Assembly (NCBI GenBank): GCA_023459275.1
Contig: JAEWVC010000110.1
Coordinates: 12,177-76,176, forward strand
Reading direction: 5' to 3'
From: Bacillota bacterium
Lineage (GTDB): Bacteria; Bacillota; Clostridia; Christensenellales; Aristaeellaceae
DNA length: 64,000 nucleotides
The notes under the pieces were generated by a model. That model was not told the DNA's origin. It did no database searches and saw only the letters and a program-made list of their open reading frames with translations. Shown one piece after another: positions 40,229-48,732 of the stretch (within the stretch, counting starts at the first letter, position 1; every line of letters starts with the position of its first letter). A program made the position numbers and the translations under genes.

Positions 40229-41284
40229 TTGCCATCCTTTGAATCCGCTTGCCACCTTGTGGAGGAAGCCGTCCAAAACAAAGTCTGTTCCTGCGCCGCC
40301 TTGGCCATTGGCCGGGGCGGCGACCTCTATGTCAAAAAGGCATGGGGGCTCCTGCGCTTCCCGGACGGGCCCGCGGCGGATGACGACACGCTTTATGACC
40401 TGGCCTCCCTGACAAAGGTCTTTGCTTCCACTATGGTGGCCTTCCACGCGCTGGAAAATGGGCTGCTCACCCTGTACGACCCCCTGGAGCGGTTCCTCCC
40501 CGCGCCAAAGGATAAGGCCTCCATCACCGTCAGGCACTTGATGACGCATACCAGCGGGCTTACGGACCACATCATGCTGCAAAACGCGGTCAAAGACCCC
40601 GGCGAAGCGGTATCCTGCATCCTTTCTTCACCCCTTCAGGGCGTGCCTGGCGGGCAGGTGATCTATAGCTGCATGGGCTACCTGCTGCTGGGAAGCATAT
40701 TGGAAACCATTTACGGCAAGCCGCTGGACGTCCTTGCCCGGGAACTGGTGTTTGATCCCCTTAGCATGGAGCATACCGGCTACCTGCCCAAGGGGGGCAA
40801 CATCGCCGCCACGGAGATCGATCCTGCTACCGGCGAAACCCTCTGCGGCGCGGTGCACGATGAAAACGCCCGCTTTCTGGGCGGCGTCGCCGCCAATGCG
40901 GGGCTTTTTTCCACCATCGGCGACTGCGCCGTCTTTGCTTCCATGCTGGCCTGCGGCGGGAAGCACGGGGGCAAGCCCTATCTTTCCCCGGCCATGATGA
41001 CGGCCGCCCTCCGCAACTATACCCCCGGCATGGACCAGCACCGGGGCCTGGGCTTCCACCTGGGCGGCACCGAGGGGAATTTCACGGGCGACCTCTTCCC
41101 GCCCGAAAGCTTCGGGCATACGGGGTTTACCGGTACCTCCCTGGCGGTGGACCCTAAAACAGGGCTGTATGTGGTGCTGCTCACCAACCGGGTGCATCCC
41201 ACCAGGCAGCAAAGCGGCCACCTGCGGCTGCGCAGGACCGTGCACAACGCCGTGTACGCGGAATATTTAAGGGCACAGGGGTGA
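40229..41284 (+). CDS. Beta-lactamase-family serine hydrolase
   Basis: A 351-residue class-C-like serine hydrolase without signal peptide. S60-L-T-K63 is the SxxK motif, YSCMG (about 148) takes the YxN place, and HTGFTG (about 294) stands for the KTG box. Such proteins include esterases and D-amino peptidases; no antibiotic role can be read. TTG 40229 follows GGAGGGA by six bases. It lies 26 bp after clpB and may be read through from it. Confidence 0.85.
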   Translation: MPSFESACHLVEEAVQNKVCSCAALAIGRGGDLYVKKAWGLLRFPDGPAADDDTLYDLASLTKVFASTMVAFHALENGLLTLYDPLERFLPAPKDKASITVRHLMTHTSGLTDHIMLQNAVKDPGEAVSCILSSPLQGVPGGQVIYSCMGYLLLGSILETIYGKPLDVLARELVFDPLSMEHTGYLPKGGNIAATEIDPATGETLCGAVHDENARFLGGVAANAGLFSTIGDCAVFASMLACGGKHGGKPYLSPAMMTAALRNYTPGMDQHRGLGFHLGGTEGNFTGDLFPPESFGHTGFTGTSLAVDPKTGLYVVLLTNRVHPTRQQSGHLRLRRTVHNAVYAEYLRAQG

Positions 41285-41340
41285 CCGCCCGCTTTCAACC
41301 GTCATAGGATGTGGAAAATCCTTCCCTTGGAGGATACGTC

Positions 41341-41826
41341 ATGCCGTACGACAGGGAAAAGGCCGTCGCCTACGCCAGGGAATGGGCTTTCCGCCGGAAC
41401 CCTCAGTTTTACGACTTTGAAAACATTGGCGGGGACTGCACCAACTTTATCTCCCAATGCATCTATGCCGGGTGCGGCGTAATGAACTATACCCCGGTGA
41501 CGGGCTGGTATTTTATTTCCTTAAACAACAGGGCCCCCGCGTGGACGGGGGTCCAGTTTTTGTACAATTTTCTGACGGGCAACAAGGGCGCCGGCCCCTA
41601 CGGCGTACCGCTTCCCTTGGATCAGGCTATGATCGCCGACGTGATCCAGCTGAGCCCGGACGGGTATAAATTCACCCACTCCCTGTTCATCGTCGCGGCG
41701 GGGGAACCCCCTGCCCCTGACAACATACGGATCACCACCCACACCCGGGACTCCGACTACCGGCTGCTGAATACCTACACCTATAACAAGCTCCGCCTGA
41801 TCCACATCCTGGGCGCCCGGCTGTAA
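41341..41826 (+). CDS. Amidase-domain protein (Amidase_6)
   Basis: A 161-residue protein with G-G-D-C33-TNFISQCIYAGCG, the conserved Cys region of the Amidase_6 family, and FTHSLFIVAA, which carries the partner His. The full-length family often has an N-terminal signal; none is seen here, so the enzyme may be cytoplasmic or exported by another route. It is a Cys-dependent peptidase or amidase of unknown target. ATG 41341 follows TTGGAGGA. Confidence 0.85.
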   Translation: MPYDREKAVAYAREWAFRRNPQFYDFENIGGDCTNFISQCIYAGCGVMNYTPVTGWYFISLNNRAPAWTGVQFLYNFLTGNKGAGPYGVPLPLDQAMIADVIQLSPDGYKFTHSLFIVAAGEPPAPDNIRITTHTRDSDYRLLNTYTYNKLRLIHILGARL

Positions 41827-41829
41827 TAT

Positions 41830-42279
41830 TCATGAGCGGCCCGGTTCTTCTTCCTCCCGCAGGCGGACCAAAAAATCCCGGAGCGTCTCCCGCAGCGCCG
41901 CCGCGCCTTCGGGGGAAAAGCCGGTGATACAAAGCATTTTTTCAGGGATTCCCCGGGCCTGTTCCCGCAAGGCACGGCCCTTGCCGGTAAGGAGCACCTC
42001 CACCAGCCGCTCGTCCCTTGCGCTGCGGCGTTTTTCCAAAAACCCCTTGGCCTCCATCCGCTTCAGCAGCGGTGTCAGCGTGCCCGAATCCAGGCAGAGC
42101 GTATCCCCCAGGGATTTCACCGTCTGTACGTCCCGCTCCCACAATGCCAGCATCACGATGTACTGGGTGTACGTCAATCCCAGGGGAGCCAAAACGGGCT
42201 CGTATTTACGCAAAAGCTCCTTGGAGCAGGCATACAGCGCAAAGCAAAGCTGATTGTCAAGGCTCAATATATCTTCCAT
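41830..42279 (-). CDS. ohrR: MarR-family regulator OhrR
   Basis: A 149-residue winged-helix protein. The N-terminal LDNQLC12FALYACSK segment matches OhrR, whose single reactive Cys (here Cys12) senses organic hydroperoxide; the second Cys at position 18 is also common. The helix-turn-helix is VKSLGDTLCLDSGTLTPLLKRM. ATG 42279 follows GAGGGAAGGG. It lies 11 bp downstream of the glutathione peroxidase gene on the same strand, so the regulator probably represses its own operon. Confidence 0.9.
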   Translation of the reverse strand: MEDILSLDNQLCFALYACSKELLRKYEPVLAPLGLTYTQYIVMLALWERDVQTVKSLGDTLCLDSGTLTPLLKRMEAKGFLEKRRSARDERLVEVLLTGKGRALREQARGIPEKMLCITGFSPEGAAALRETLRDFLVRLREEEEPGRS

Positions 42280-42290
42280 GGACCCTTCCC

Positions 42291-42755
42291 TCACAGCAGC
42301 GCCTCAATGGATTCCTTCAGCGCTTCCGGCTTCGTCTTGGGAGAGAAGCGCCTGACCACCTTCCCTTCCCGGTCCACCAAAAACTTGGTGAAATTCCAGG
42401 GGATGATCCTGCGGCCCGTGTTCCGCTTCAGGTATCCGAAAAGGGGATGCGCATTGCGGCCGTTCACCAGGATTTTCGCAAAGGTTTTGAAGGTGGTGCC
42501 ATAGCGAAGCTCACAAAACTGCGCGATTTCCGCGTCCGTGCCCGGCGCCTGATTCATGAATTGGTTGCAGGGAAAGTCCAGGACCTCAAACCCCCGGTCC
42601 CTGTACGCGGCGTACAGTTCCTGCAATCCCTTGTACTGCGGAGTGAAGCCGCAGGCCGTGGCGGTGTTCACCACCAGCAGCACCTTCCCCTTATAATTCG
42701 AAAGGGGCACTTCCTGTCCCCCGGCATCCTTCATGATAAAATCATACAGGGTCAT
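42291..42755 (-). CDS. Glutathione peroxidase-family protein (thiol peroxidase)
   Basis: A 154-residue peroxidase. Cys35 in NTATAC35GFTPQY is the peroxidatic residue (TGC, not selenocysteine); FPCNQF and PWNFTKF give the other members of the catalytic tetrad. Bacterial Cys-type members usually use thioredoxin. ATG 42755 follows AAGGAGG. With OhrR directly downstream, it probably removes lipid or organic hydroperoxides in place of Ohr, which is the usual OhrR target. Confidence 0.9.
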   Translation of the reverse strand: MTLYDFIMKDAGGQEVPLSNYKGKVLLVVNTATACGFTPQYKGLQELYAAYRDRGFEVLDFPCNQFMNQAPGTDAEIAQFCELRYGTTFKTFAKILVNGRNAHPLFGYLKRNTGRRIIPWNFTKFLVDREGKVVRRFSPKTKPEALKESIEALL

Positions 42756-42774
42756 GATGACCGCCTCCTTGATT

Positions 42775-42815
42775 TTGTGCAATTCAATTTTACACAATTT
42801 AATCAAGATTGTCAA
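42775..42815 (-). promoter_or_regulatory. Promoter and probable OhrR operator of the peroxidase operon
   Basis: On the minus strand TTGACA (42815-42810) and TAAAAT are 17 bases apart. An inverted repeat, TTGTGTAA-N7-TTGCACAA on that strand (42775-42797, one mismatch), overlaps the -10, which suits repression by OhrR. Confidence 0.75.
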
Positions 42816-42851
42816 CCATGACCCTGTATGGATCGCGCCGTTCAGGCGGCG

Positions 42852-43730
42852 TTACCAGGTGATTTCTATCCCATATATCGCCTCGGCCATCTGCCGCATG
42901 GCCTCCAGGGCCCTGGGCGTGGGCCGGCTGGCCATATCGGGATCAATGCTGTACACGCGCCCCTCCTTCACGGCGGGCAGGTCCTTGTAGCCCGTCTGCA
43001 CAAAAAACTCCTTGGCCCTTGTTTCGTCCGCACCCAGGAGAACCACCTGTGGATTTTTCGAAACGAGCTGCTCCAAGCTGTACATGGGCCAGGCCACCGG
43101 AGAATCGGAGGTCACAGGCTCAGCGCCCAGTTTTTCCAAAATTTCGTAAATAAAGCTGCCGGGGCCTACCGTGTAATCCCCCCAATCGCCGAAGCTCACC
43201 GCATAATAGACGGAGACCGGCTCCTTTCCCGCCACAGCGCCGAGGATCGATTTCTCCTTCGCCGCAATATCGCCAAGCAGCGGCTCCGGGTCCGCCCCCG
43301 CCGCCTTGGCAATAAGGCGAATGCTATCCGGGATTCCCGCGTAGGTATCCGCTTCCGCTGCTACCACCGTAAGCCCCAGCCCCTCAAGCTGCGCGATGGC
43401 ATCCGCCTGCAGCTTGTTCCCGGCCAGGATCAGATCCGGCTGCAGGGATACGATCAATTCCACGTTGGGGCCGGCATAGTCGCCACATTTGGCTTCGATG
43501 GCCGCGGCCTCGGCGGGATAGTTGGAATACGCGTCCACCCCCACCACCCTTTCCCCAAGGCCCAGGGCAAACAGGATCTCCGTGTTGCTGGGGGTCAGGG
43601 AAATAATGCGCTGCGCGGAAGCCACCTCCACCTCGCGGCCCAGCACATCCGTTACCGTTGCGGCCATCGCGGGGAAGCACAGGGACAGGGCGACCAGGAA
43701 CACCGTCAGGAACCGAAGGGTCTTTTTCAT
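42852..43730 (-). CDS. btuF: BtuF-like cobalamin/corrinoid ABC substrate-binding protein
   Basis: A 292-residue secreted binding protein of the BtuF/FhuD type: signal peptide to about residue 23, then TVTDVLGREVEV, RIISLTPSNTEILFALG and a C-terminal SRPTPRALEAM. No lipobox Cys is seen. No btuC or btuD gene is nearby. The cobalamin riboswitch directly upstream makes a corrinoid the likely ligand. ATG 43730 has AAAAAAGGAGG upstream, and this site lies in a hairpin. Confidence 0.9.
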   Translation of the reverse strand: MKKTLRFLTVFLVALSLCFPAMAATVTDVLGREVEVASAQRIISLTPSNTEILFALGLGERVVGVDAYSNYPAEAAAIEAKCGDYAGPNVELIVSLQPDLILAGNKLQADAIAQLEGLGLTVVAAEADTYAGIPDSIRLIAKAAGADPEPLLGDIAAKEKSILGAVAGKEPVSVYYAVSFGDWGDYTVGPGSFIYEILEKLGAEPVTSDSPVAWPMYSLEQLVSKNPQVVLLGADETRAKEFFVQTGYKDLPAVKEGRVYSIDPDMASRPTPRALEAMRQMAEAIYGIEITW

Positions 43731-43731
43731 G

Positions 43732-43800
43732 GGAAACCTCCTTTTTTAGGTTTCCGCCGGCAAAAAAAGGCCGTCCCGGTCCTGCGCAAAAACGCCGGCC
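43732..43800 (-). promoter_or_regulatory. Expression platform: attenuator and Shine-Dalgarno hairpin
   Basis: In the RNA a stem GGCCG/CGGCC followed by seven U (43800-43762) looks like a terminator. Next, GGAAACC (43755-43749) pairs with GGTTTCC (43738-43732), placing the AGGAGG in the stem and loop. Both could respond to ligand binding by the riboswitch. Confidence 0.65.
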
Positions 43801-43878
43801 GAAACAGCCCCCATAGTCCGGACATATGCCGGACAGCCGCCCCTTCCCCCTCCGGGAACGGGTGGCTTTTACACAAAT

Positions 43879-44063
43879 ACGGGCAGGTCTCCTGGCTTGG
43901 CTTCCTCCGGCCGCGGCGCCTTCCCGGATCGCTCCAGTGGCGTGTTGCCGCGCCCGTCCACCTCACAGTAGCGGGGGCTGCAGCGGACTCGCCCCGCCTC
44001 CGGGCAAGAATGCCCGGAAACGGGATCACCGCTTTCCCTTTTCACCCCTTGCGGGGCACCCGT
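43879..44063 (-). promoter_or_regulatory. Cobalamin (AdoCbl) riboswitch
   Basis: Read on the minus strand, the conserved landmarks come in order: GGGTGCC, AAGGGAAAGCGGTGATCC, the B12 box core GCAGCCCCCGCTACTGTGA, GCCACTGG, GGGAAGGC, and AGCCAGGAGACCTGCC. This is a clear class-I cobalamin riboswitch aptamer. It regulates the BtuF-like gene about 150 bases downstream. Confidence 0.97.
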
Positions 44064-44088
44064 ACGGCGGAAAATACTTTCCGGGGAG

Positions 44089-44117
44089 AGTATACCATGT
44101 AGCTGCCCTGCTGGCAA
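44089..44117 (-). promoter_or_regulatory. Promoter of the riboswitch transcript
   Basis: On the minus strand TTGCCA (44117-44112) and TATACT (44094-44089) are 17 bases apart, just upstream of the aptamer. Confidence 0.75.
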
Positions 44118-44267
44118 GGGCGGGGAGGGACCCTTTTGAGAAAAGCCCCTTCTCCGCCATATTCCTCCATCTCATTTACACCACAGCCAACCTGTGCTAT
44201 GCTGGAAGCGCGCGCAAGCGCGCAAAAAGAAGCGGCGTTCTTTAAAAAAGCGCGGAGGAACCAAAAA

Positions 44268-45053
44268 ATGCTGAACATTGAGCGCACCGACAGCATCATG
44301 AAGGAGCTGCGGCTGAAAAAGGCCGTGCTGGTAAACCAGCTTGCCAGGCAGTACGGCGTCAGCCCCTCCACCATCCGCCGGGACTTTGCGGACCTGGAGG
44401 AGCAGGGGCTTTTGCGGCGCACCTACGGCGGGGCCATGCTCATCGAGCCCCAGGCCACCATTGAGATCCCCTATACGCTGCGTACCTTTGAAAACAAGGC
44501 GGAAAAAAACATCATCGGCCGGCTGGCGGCACGCCTTGTCAAGGACGACATGCACATCTCCATGGACTGCACCAGCACCGTGGCCCATATGGTGCGCTTC
44601 CTGCAAAAGAAAACAAACCTCAAAATCCTCACCAACAGCGCCCAGCTTGCTTTGGACTGCCTGGATACCCTCCCCGGCGCGCAGATCACCTGCACCGGCG
44701 GCAGCCTGAGCACCTTTGCCAGGGGCTTTACCGGGGAAGCGGCCCGCCAGCGGGTGGCAGACTTCATATGTGACGTGCTCTTTTTTTCCGCCAGGTCCCT
44801 CTCCATGGAGGCCGGGGTCACCGACGTGAACGAGGAGGATGTGTGCATTAAGAAGCAGATGCTGAAATGCGCCCGCAAGGCGGTGTTCCTCTGCGACAGC
44901 TCAAAATTCGACCGGGTAAGCTACCGGGTATTCTGCGGCCTTGAGGAGATCGACTGCCTGGTGACAAACGAAAAGCCCTCGGATGCCTGGCTGGAGGCGC
45001 TCCAAAAGGCCAACGTAAAGGTGATCTACCCCAGGGAAAACGAACGGGACTGA
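44268..45053 (+). CDS. DeoR-family transcriptional regulator
   Basis: A 261-residue regulator. The N-terminal helix-turn-helix VNQLARQYGVSPSTIRRDFADLEEQG (broken here as VNQLARQYGV and SPSTIRRDF) and the DeoR sensor domain (MDCTSTVAHM, LTNSAQLALDC) are present. DeoR proteins usually sense a sugar phosphate and repress a catabolic operon. It is a single gene on the plus strand, convergent with the LacI-phosphatase pair. ATG 44268 follows CGGAGGA. Confidence 0.9.
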   Translation: MLNIERTDSIMKELRLKKAVLVNQLARQYGVSPSTIRRDFADLEEQGLLRRTYGGAMLIEPQATIEIPYTLRTFENKAEKNIIGRLAARLVKDDMHISMDCTSTVAHMVRFLQKKTNLKILTNSAQLALDCLDTLPGAQITCTGGSLSTFARGFTGEAARQRVADFICDVLFFSARSLSMEAGVTDVNEEDVCIKKQMLKCARKAVFLCDSSKFDRVSYRVFCGLEEIDCLVTNEKPSDAWLEALQKANVKVIYPRENERD

Positions 45054-45061
45054 TCCGCCTT

Positions 45062-45832
45062 TCAACCGTCCAAAAAGCCCGGCAGGATACGTTCCGCCGC
45101 CTCATAGCAGGCGGTGTTCGCCGCCAGCACCGGTGATTTCTCCCCGTAGTCAAACGGCCCCCGGCCCGGGCAGCCCGCTTTGCCGCCGGCCTCCGAAACC
45201 AGCAGCGAACCCGCCGCAAAATCCCAGGGGGAAAGCTGCAGCTCCCAGAAAATATCGCCCCGGCCGCAGGCGATGTCGCACAGGTCGATGGCCGCGGAGC
45301 CTGTGCGCCGAAGATCCGCGCAGCCAAGCAGGAAAGCTTCCGCCGCCCGCAGCGTCTTTTTCGCCAGTGCCGCATTGTAGGGGGAGGTGCCGAAGGTCAC
45401 CAGCGCCTGGGAAAAATCCTGCCCGGAAACGTGGATGGGCTTTCCGTTCATACAGGCGCCCCTTCCCTTCTCCGCATGAAAAAGTTCCCCGGTATAGGGG
45501 TTCAGTATAGCGGCCAGCACGGGCTCCCGGTTCTTCAAAAGCGCCACGGAAATGGAGGAGCATTTTCTGCCCCGCATAAAGTTGGTGGTGCCGTCGATGG
45601 GGTCCACCAGAAAGGTGGGCGCGTCTGTTAGCTGTTCATTTTCCTGTTCCTCAGCAAAAAAGGAGGCCTCCGGCATGGCCTCATGAAGCTGCTTAAGCAG
45701 AAACGCCTGTACCTCCATGTCCGCCTTTGTCACAAAGTTGGCGTGGCCTTCCTTTTGAAAGACCTCCGGATTTTCAAAGCCCAGCATCACATCCCCCGCC
45801 GCGCGGACGATGGACAGTATACGATCGGTCAT
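45062..45832 (-). CDS. Inositol-monophosphatase-family protein
   Basis: A 256-residue Mg-dependent phosphatase. AEEQ (Glu62), D77-P-I-D80-G-T-T-N and the C-terminal SPWDFAAGSLLV are the metal-binding motifs of the IMPase family. Substrates in the family range from inositol phosphates to fructose bisphosphate and phosphorylated disaccharides. The ATG overlaps the LacI stop (ATGA). Given the sugar-utilisation neighbours, a sugar phosphate substrate is plausible. Confidence 0.9.
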   Translation of the reverse strand: MTDRILSIVRAAGDVMLGFENPEVFQKEGHANFVTKADMEVQAFLLKQLHEAMPEASFFAEEQENEQLTDAPTFLVDPIDGTTNFMRGRKCSSISVALLKNREPVLAAILNPYTGELFHAEKGRGACMNGKPIHVSGQDFSQALVTFGTSPYNAALAKKTLRAAEAFLLGCADLRRTGSAAIDLCDIACGRGDIFWELQLSPWDFAAGSLLVSEAGGKAGCPGRGPFDYGEKSPVLAANTACYEAAERILPGFLDG

Positions 45833-46863
45833 ATTTCCTCCGTTGATCCCAAAAGGCTGCGCACCGACTGCCGGGATACCAGCCGGACAGGCAGCACGAT
45901 GCTTCTTGGGGCATTGGGTTTCAGGCCCTGCAATTCATCGGTGAGCATTCTGGCGGCAATGACGCCCTTGTCCACCACATCCTGGTGTACGGTGGTCAGC
46001 TGCGGGCTGGTGAGGCGGGCAATGTTCAGATCGTCAAAGCCCACCAGGGAAATGTCCTCCGGCACCTTCCTGCCCGCTTCGTGCAGCCCCGAGATAAGCC
46101 CCGCGGCCAGGATGTCGGCGGTGGCGAAGATGGCGGTGCAGTCCGTCCTCCGGGCCAGCTCCCGGCCCAGCGCCGTACCCTGCTCAATGCCGATCTCCCG
46201 CTGGTATACATTTTCCGTCCTGACAGGCACGCCAAATTCTTCAAGCGCCCGGCAATACCCTTTGAAGCGCCGGGCTAGCACGCCTTCCTGCAAAATGGGC
46301 GGGCCGCAGAAGAGGATCTCCCGGTGGCCGTTTTCCAGCAGGTGCTTCGCGCCCAGGTATCCGCCCTGCTCGTCCTCCAAGCGTACCTGCAGCACCCGTT
46401 CATCCTGGATGTAGCTGTCGATAAGCAGAGTGGGCGTCTTGTGGGCCATCAGGCTTTGATAAAAGTCCGTGGGGAAGATACCCGTCAGGATCAGCCCGTC
46501 CAGGTTCCAGTTATTCAAAAGGGAGAGCAGTTCCGGTACGTTGTCAATGGTGCGCACCATCAGGTAGTAGCCCCGCTCCCGAAGCGTCTGCTCGATCCCC
46601 GCCAGCAGCGCCCCATGGAAAGGGTCCTGGAAAAAACCGCCGCTCTCCAAGGGCACCAGATGGTTGATGACCCCAATGATTTTGGAGGTGTTGTTCACCA
46701 GTGCCCGGGCGGACATGTTGGGGACATACTTCAGCCGCGTGATGGCGGCCTGGATCCTTGCCACCATTTCCGGCGATACGCGCCCCACGCTGCCGTGGAT
46801 CACGTTGGATACCGTGGTGGTGCTCACGCCCACCGCCCTTGCCACATCCTTGATGGTGACCAA
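45829..46863 (-). CDS. LacI-family transcriptional regulator
   Basis: A 344-residue repressor-type protein: helix-turn-helix VTIKDVARAVGVSTTTVSN at the N-terminus, hinge, and a periplasmic-binding-type sensor domain. The TTG at 46863 was chosen because GGAGGCGGAACG precedes it and no ATG starts the conserved domain. It is divergent from the sugar ABC operon and coupled to the IMPase gene. It probably controls the operon through a palindrome at 46967-46982. Confidence 0.9.
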   Translation of the reverse strand: MVTIKDVARAVGVSTTTVSNVIHGSVGRVSPEMVARIQAAITRLKYVPNMSARALVNNTSKIIGVINHLVPLESGGFFQDPFHGALLAGIEQTLRERGYYLMVRTIDNVPELLSLLNNWNLDGLILTGIFPTDFYQSLMAHKTPTLLIDSYIQDERVLQVRLEDEQGGYLGAKHLLENGHREILFCGPPILQEGVLARRFKGYCRALEEFGVPVRTENVYQREIGIEQGTALGRELARRTDCTAIFATADILAAGLISGLHEAGRKVPEDISLVGFDDLNIARLTSPQLTTVHQDVVDKGVIAARMLTDELQGLKPNAPRSIVLPVRLVSRQSVRSLLGSTEEI

Positions 46864-46966
46864 ACGTTCCGCCTCCGTTTTTCCCCGATTCCATGTTGTT
46901 TCATTATATCATAGAATGGATGGTTTGCAAGGACGACCTGTTTAGACCATAACAAGTTTTTTTGTA

Positions 46967-47014
46967 CGTTTTGCGTGAAACGGTATTGACACGGGGAAAA
47001 GCCGGTGATATACT
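46967..47014 (+). promoter_or_regulatory. Promoter of the sugar ABC operon with upstream half-palindrome
   Basis: TTGACA (46986-46991), 17 bases, TATACT (47009-47014). CGTTTTGCGTGAAACG (46967-46982) directly upstream is a symmetric CGTTT...AAACG site of LacI type. A small hairpin (GGAGA...TCTCC) lies in the leader at about 47080-47098. Confidence 0.7.
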
Positions 47015-47135
47015 TTGGCTAGTTGAACGTAAAACCTTGCCAAATCCCACAGGCTTCCTTTTCCCAATCCGGGCCTAAGGAGAGGCGGCGCTTCTCCCTA
47101 TGCATACCATCACCCAACAAAAAGGAGGAACCCCC

Positions 47136-48518
47136 ATGAAAAAATTCGTAGCCCTGCTCCTGAGCCTGATACTGGCTCTGGGCGCCGCATCCGCCCTGGC
47201 GGCCGACAAGGTCGTCCTCACGCTGGGCATCTGGCCGGAGGACACGGATACCAGCGGCCTGGCCGCCCACGAGAACGATTTTCTGCCCGCCTTCCAGGCG
47301 GCCATGCCCGACGTGGAAGTGGTGAAGGCTCACTACAAGTACGCCGTGGATACCTTCATCTCCATGGCGGAAGCCGGCACGGTGCCCACCTTGTTTGAGA
47401 CCTGGTACACCGAACCCCAGAAGCTCATCAAGGGCGGCTTTGTGGCCGACATCACCGATGAGCTCCAGGAGCTTGGCTGGCTGGACAGGATGAACCCCAT
47501 GGTCCGCACGCTCCTTTCCGATGAGAACGGCCGCGTGTACGGCATGCCCCGTGACAGCTACGCCCTGGGCCTGATGATCAACGCGCAGGTGTTTGAAGAC
47601 GCTGGCCTGGTGGATGAAAACGGCATTCCCTTGTACCCCAAGACCTGGGATGAATTCATCACCGCCGGCCAGACCATCAAGGAAAAAACCGGTTCTGCCG
47701 CCCTGTGCCTCCTGGCTGCCGACAACGCCGGCGGCTGGCACTTCAGCAACATCGCCTGGAACTATGGCGCCGTGCTGGAGACCCAGGACGAAAACGGCAA
47801 ATGGCAGGCCAACCTGAACAGCCCCGAAGCCGTGGCCGCCATGAGCATGGTCAAGGACCTGAAATGGAAGTATGACCTTCTGACCAGCGATCCCACCACC
47901 GAAAACTGGGGCACGGGCTTTGCCCAGCTGGGCACCGGCGCGGCTGCCATGTATATTGGCGCCAATGACGCCGTGAACATGCCCACCGCCCAGAACGGCT
48001 TGCCCGTTGACAAGCTGATGATGGTCGGCATCCCCGCCGGCGATGGCGGAAAAGCCTACGCGCTGGGCGGCGGCACGCCTTACATGTTCGCCAAGGGTTC
48101 CACCCATGAGCAGATCATGGCCGGCCTCAAGTATCTGGAATGCATGGGCCGCGCCCCCGTCCTCACCGACGCCGCCAAGCAAGGCATGGAGAGCGACGCC
48201 AATACCCGCGTTGAGCAGGGCATCCCGGTGATCAACCTGCCAGTTCCCGCCTGGGATGACGATGAGTACAACGGCTTCCGCGAGTCTGTAACCGCAAAGT
48301 ACAGCAATGTGGATGCCAGGATGTTTGCCCCCTACTTCGACCTCATCAATTCCGGAGCCCTGAAAATGGAAGAGCCCGCCCAGACCCAGGATATGTACGC
48401 GGAGCTCACCAAGGTGCTGCAGGCCGTGGTCACCGACCAGAATGCCGATGTGCAGGCGCTGCTGGATACCGCCGATGCAAACCTCCAGACGCTGCTGGAC
48501 GATGGCGTGAACAAGTAA
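47136..48518 (+). CDS. Sugar ABC transporter substrate-binding protein (family 1)
   Basis: A 460-residue extracellular solute-binding protein with a signal peptide (KFVALLLSLILALGAASALA). The body matches family 1 binding proteins for oligosaccharides: VVLTLGIWPEDTD, FISMAEAGTVPTLFETW, PRDSYALGLMINAQVF. No lipobox Cys is seen. It is the first gene of the importer operon. ATG 47136 follows AAAGGAGG. A strong hairpin after the stop may raise its level relative to the permeases. Confidence 0.92.
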   Translation: MKKFVALLLSLILALGAASALAADKVVLTLGIWPEDTDTSGLAAHENDFLPAFQAAMPDVEVVKAHYKYAVDTFISMAEAGTVPTLFETWYTEPQKLIKGGFVADITDELQELGWLDRMNPMVRTLLSDENGRVYGMPRDSYALGLMINAQVFEDAGLVDENGIPLYPKTWDEFITAGQTIKEKTGSAALCLLAADNAGGWHFSNIAWNYGAVLETQDENGKWQANLNSPEAVAAMSMVKDLKWKYDLLTSDPTTENWGTGFAQLGTGAAAMYIGANDAVNMPTAQNGLPVDKLMMVGIPAGDGGKAYALGGGTPYMFAKGSTHEQIMAGLKYLECMGRAPVLTDAAKQGMESDANTRVEQGIPVINLPVPAWDDDEYNGFRESVTAKYSNVDARMFAPYFDLINSGALKMEEPAQTQDMYAELTKVLQAVVTDQNADVQALLDTADANLQTLLDDGVNK

Positions 48519-48543
48519 TCCCTCCTTTCAACCCTTCCCTGTT

Positions 48544-48576
48544 GCCGGGAGAGCCGGTCCTGCCGGCTCTCCCGGC
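48544..48576 (+). other. Stable hairpin between binding-protein and permease genes
   Basis: GCCGGGAGAGCCGG pairs perfectly with CCGGCTCTCCCGGC around a five-base loop, with no T-run. It probably protects the 3' end of the binding-protein message, which is the usual way such operons make excess binding protein. Confidence 0.7.
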
Positions 48577-48732
48577 ATTGTGTTATGATAGTATCCTGGT
48601 GCTGGTCATGCCCATTGCCCAAACGGGCCTTTGGGAAAGCGCGCTTCTTTGAACGGATCCATGCCTGCCGCTTCTTCATCTCCGCGCGTTTTCCCAAGCG
48701 CCTCCCAAGAAAGGATCAAGGAGGAGAGGAAC

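Noticed and set aside
42651..42653. Selenocysteine in the glutathione peroxidase
   Set aside because: The active-site codon is TGC (Cys), as in most bacterial members.
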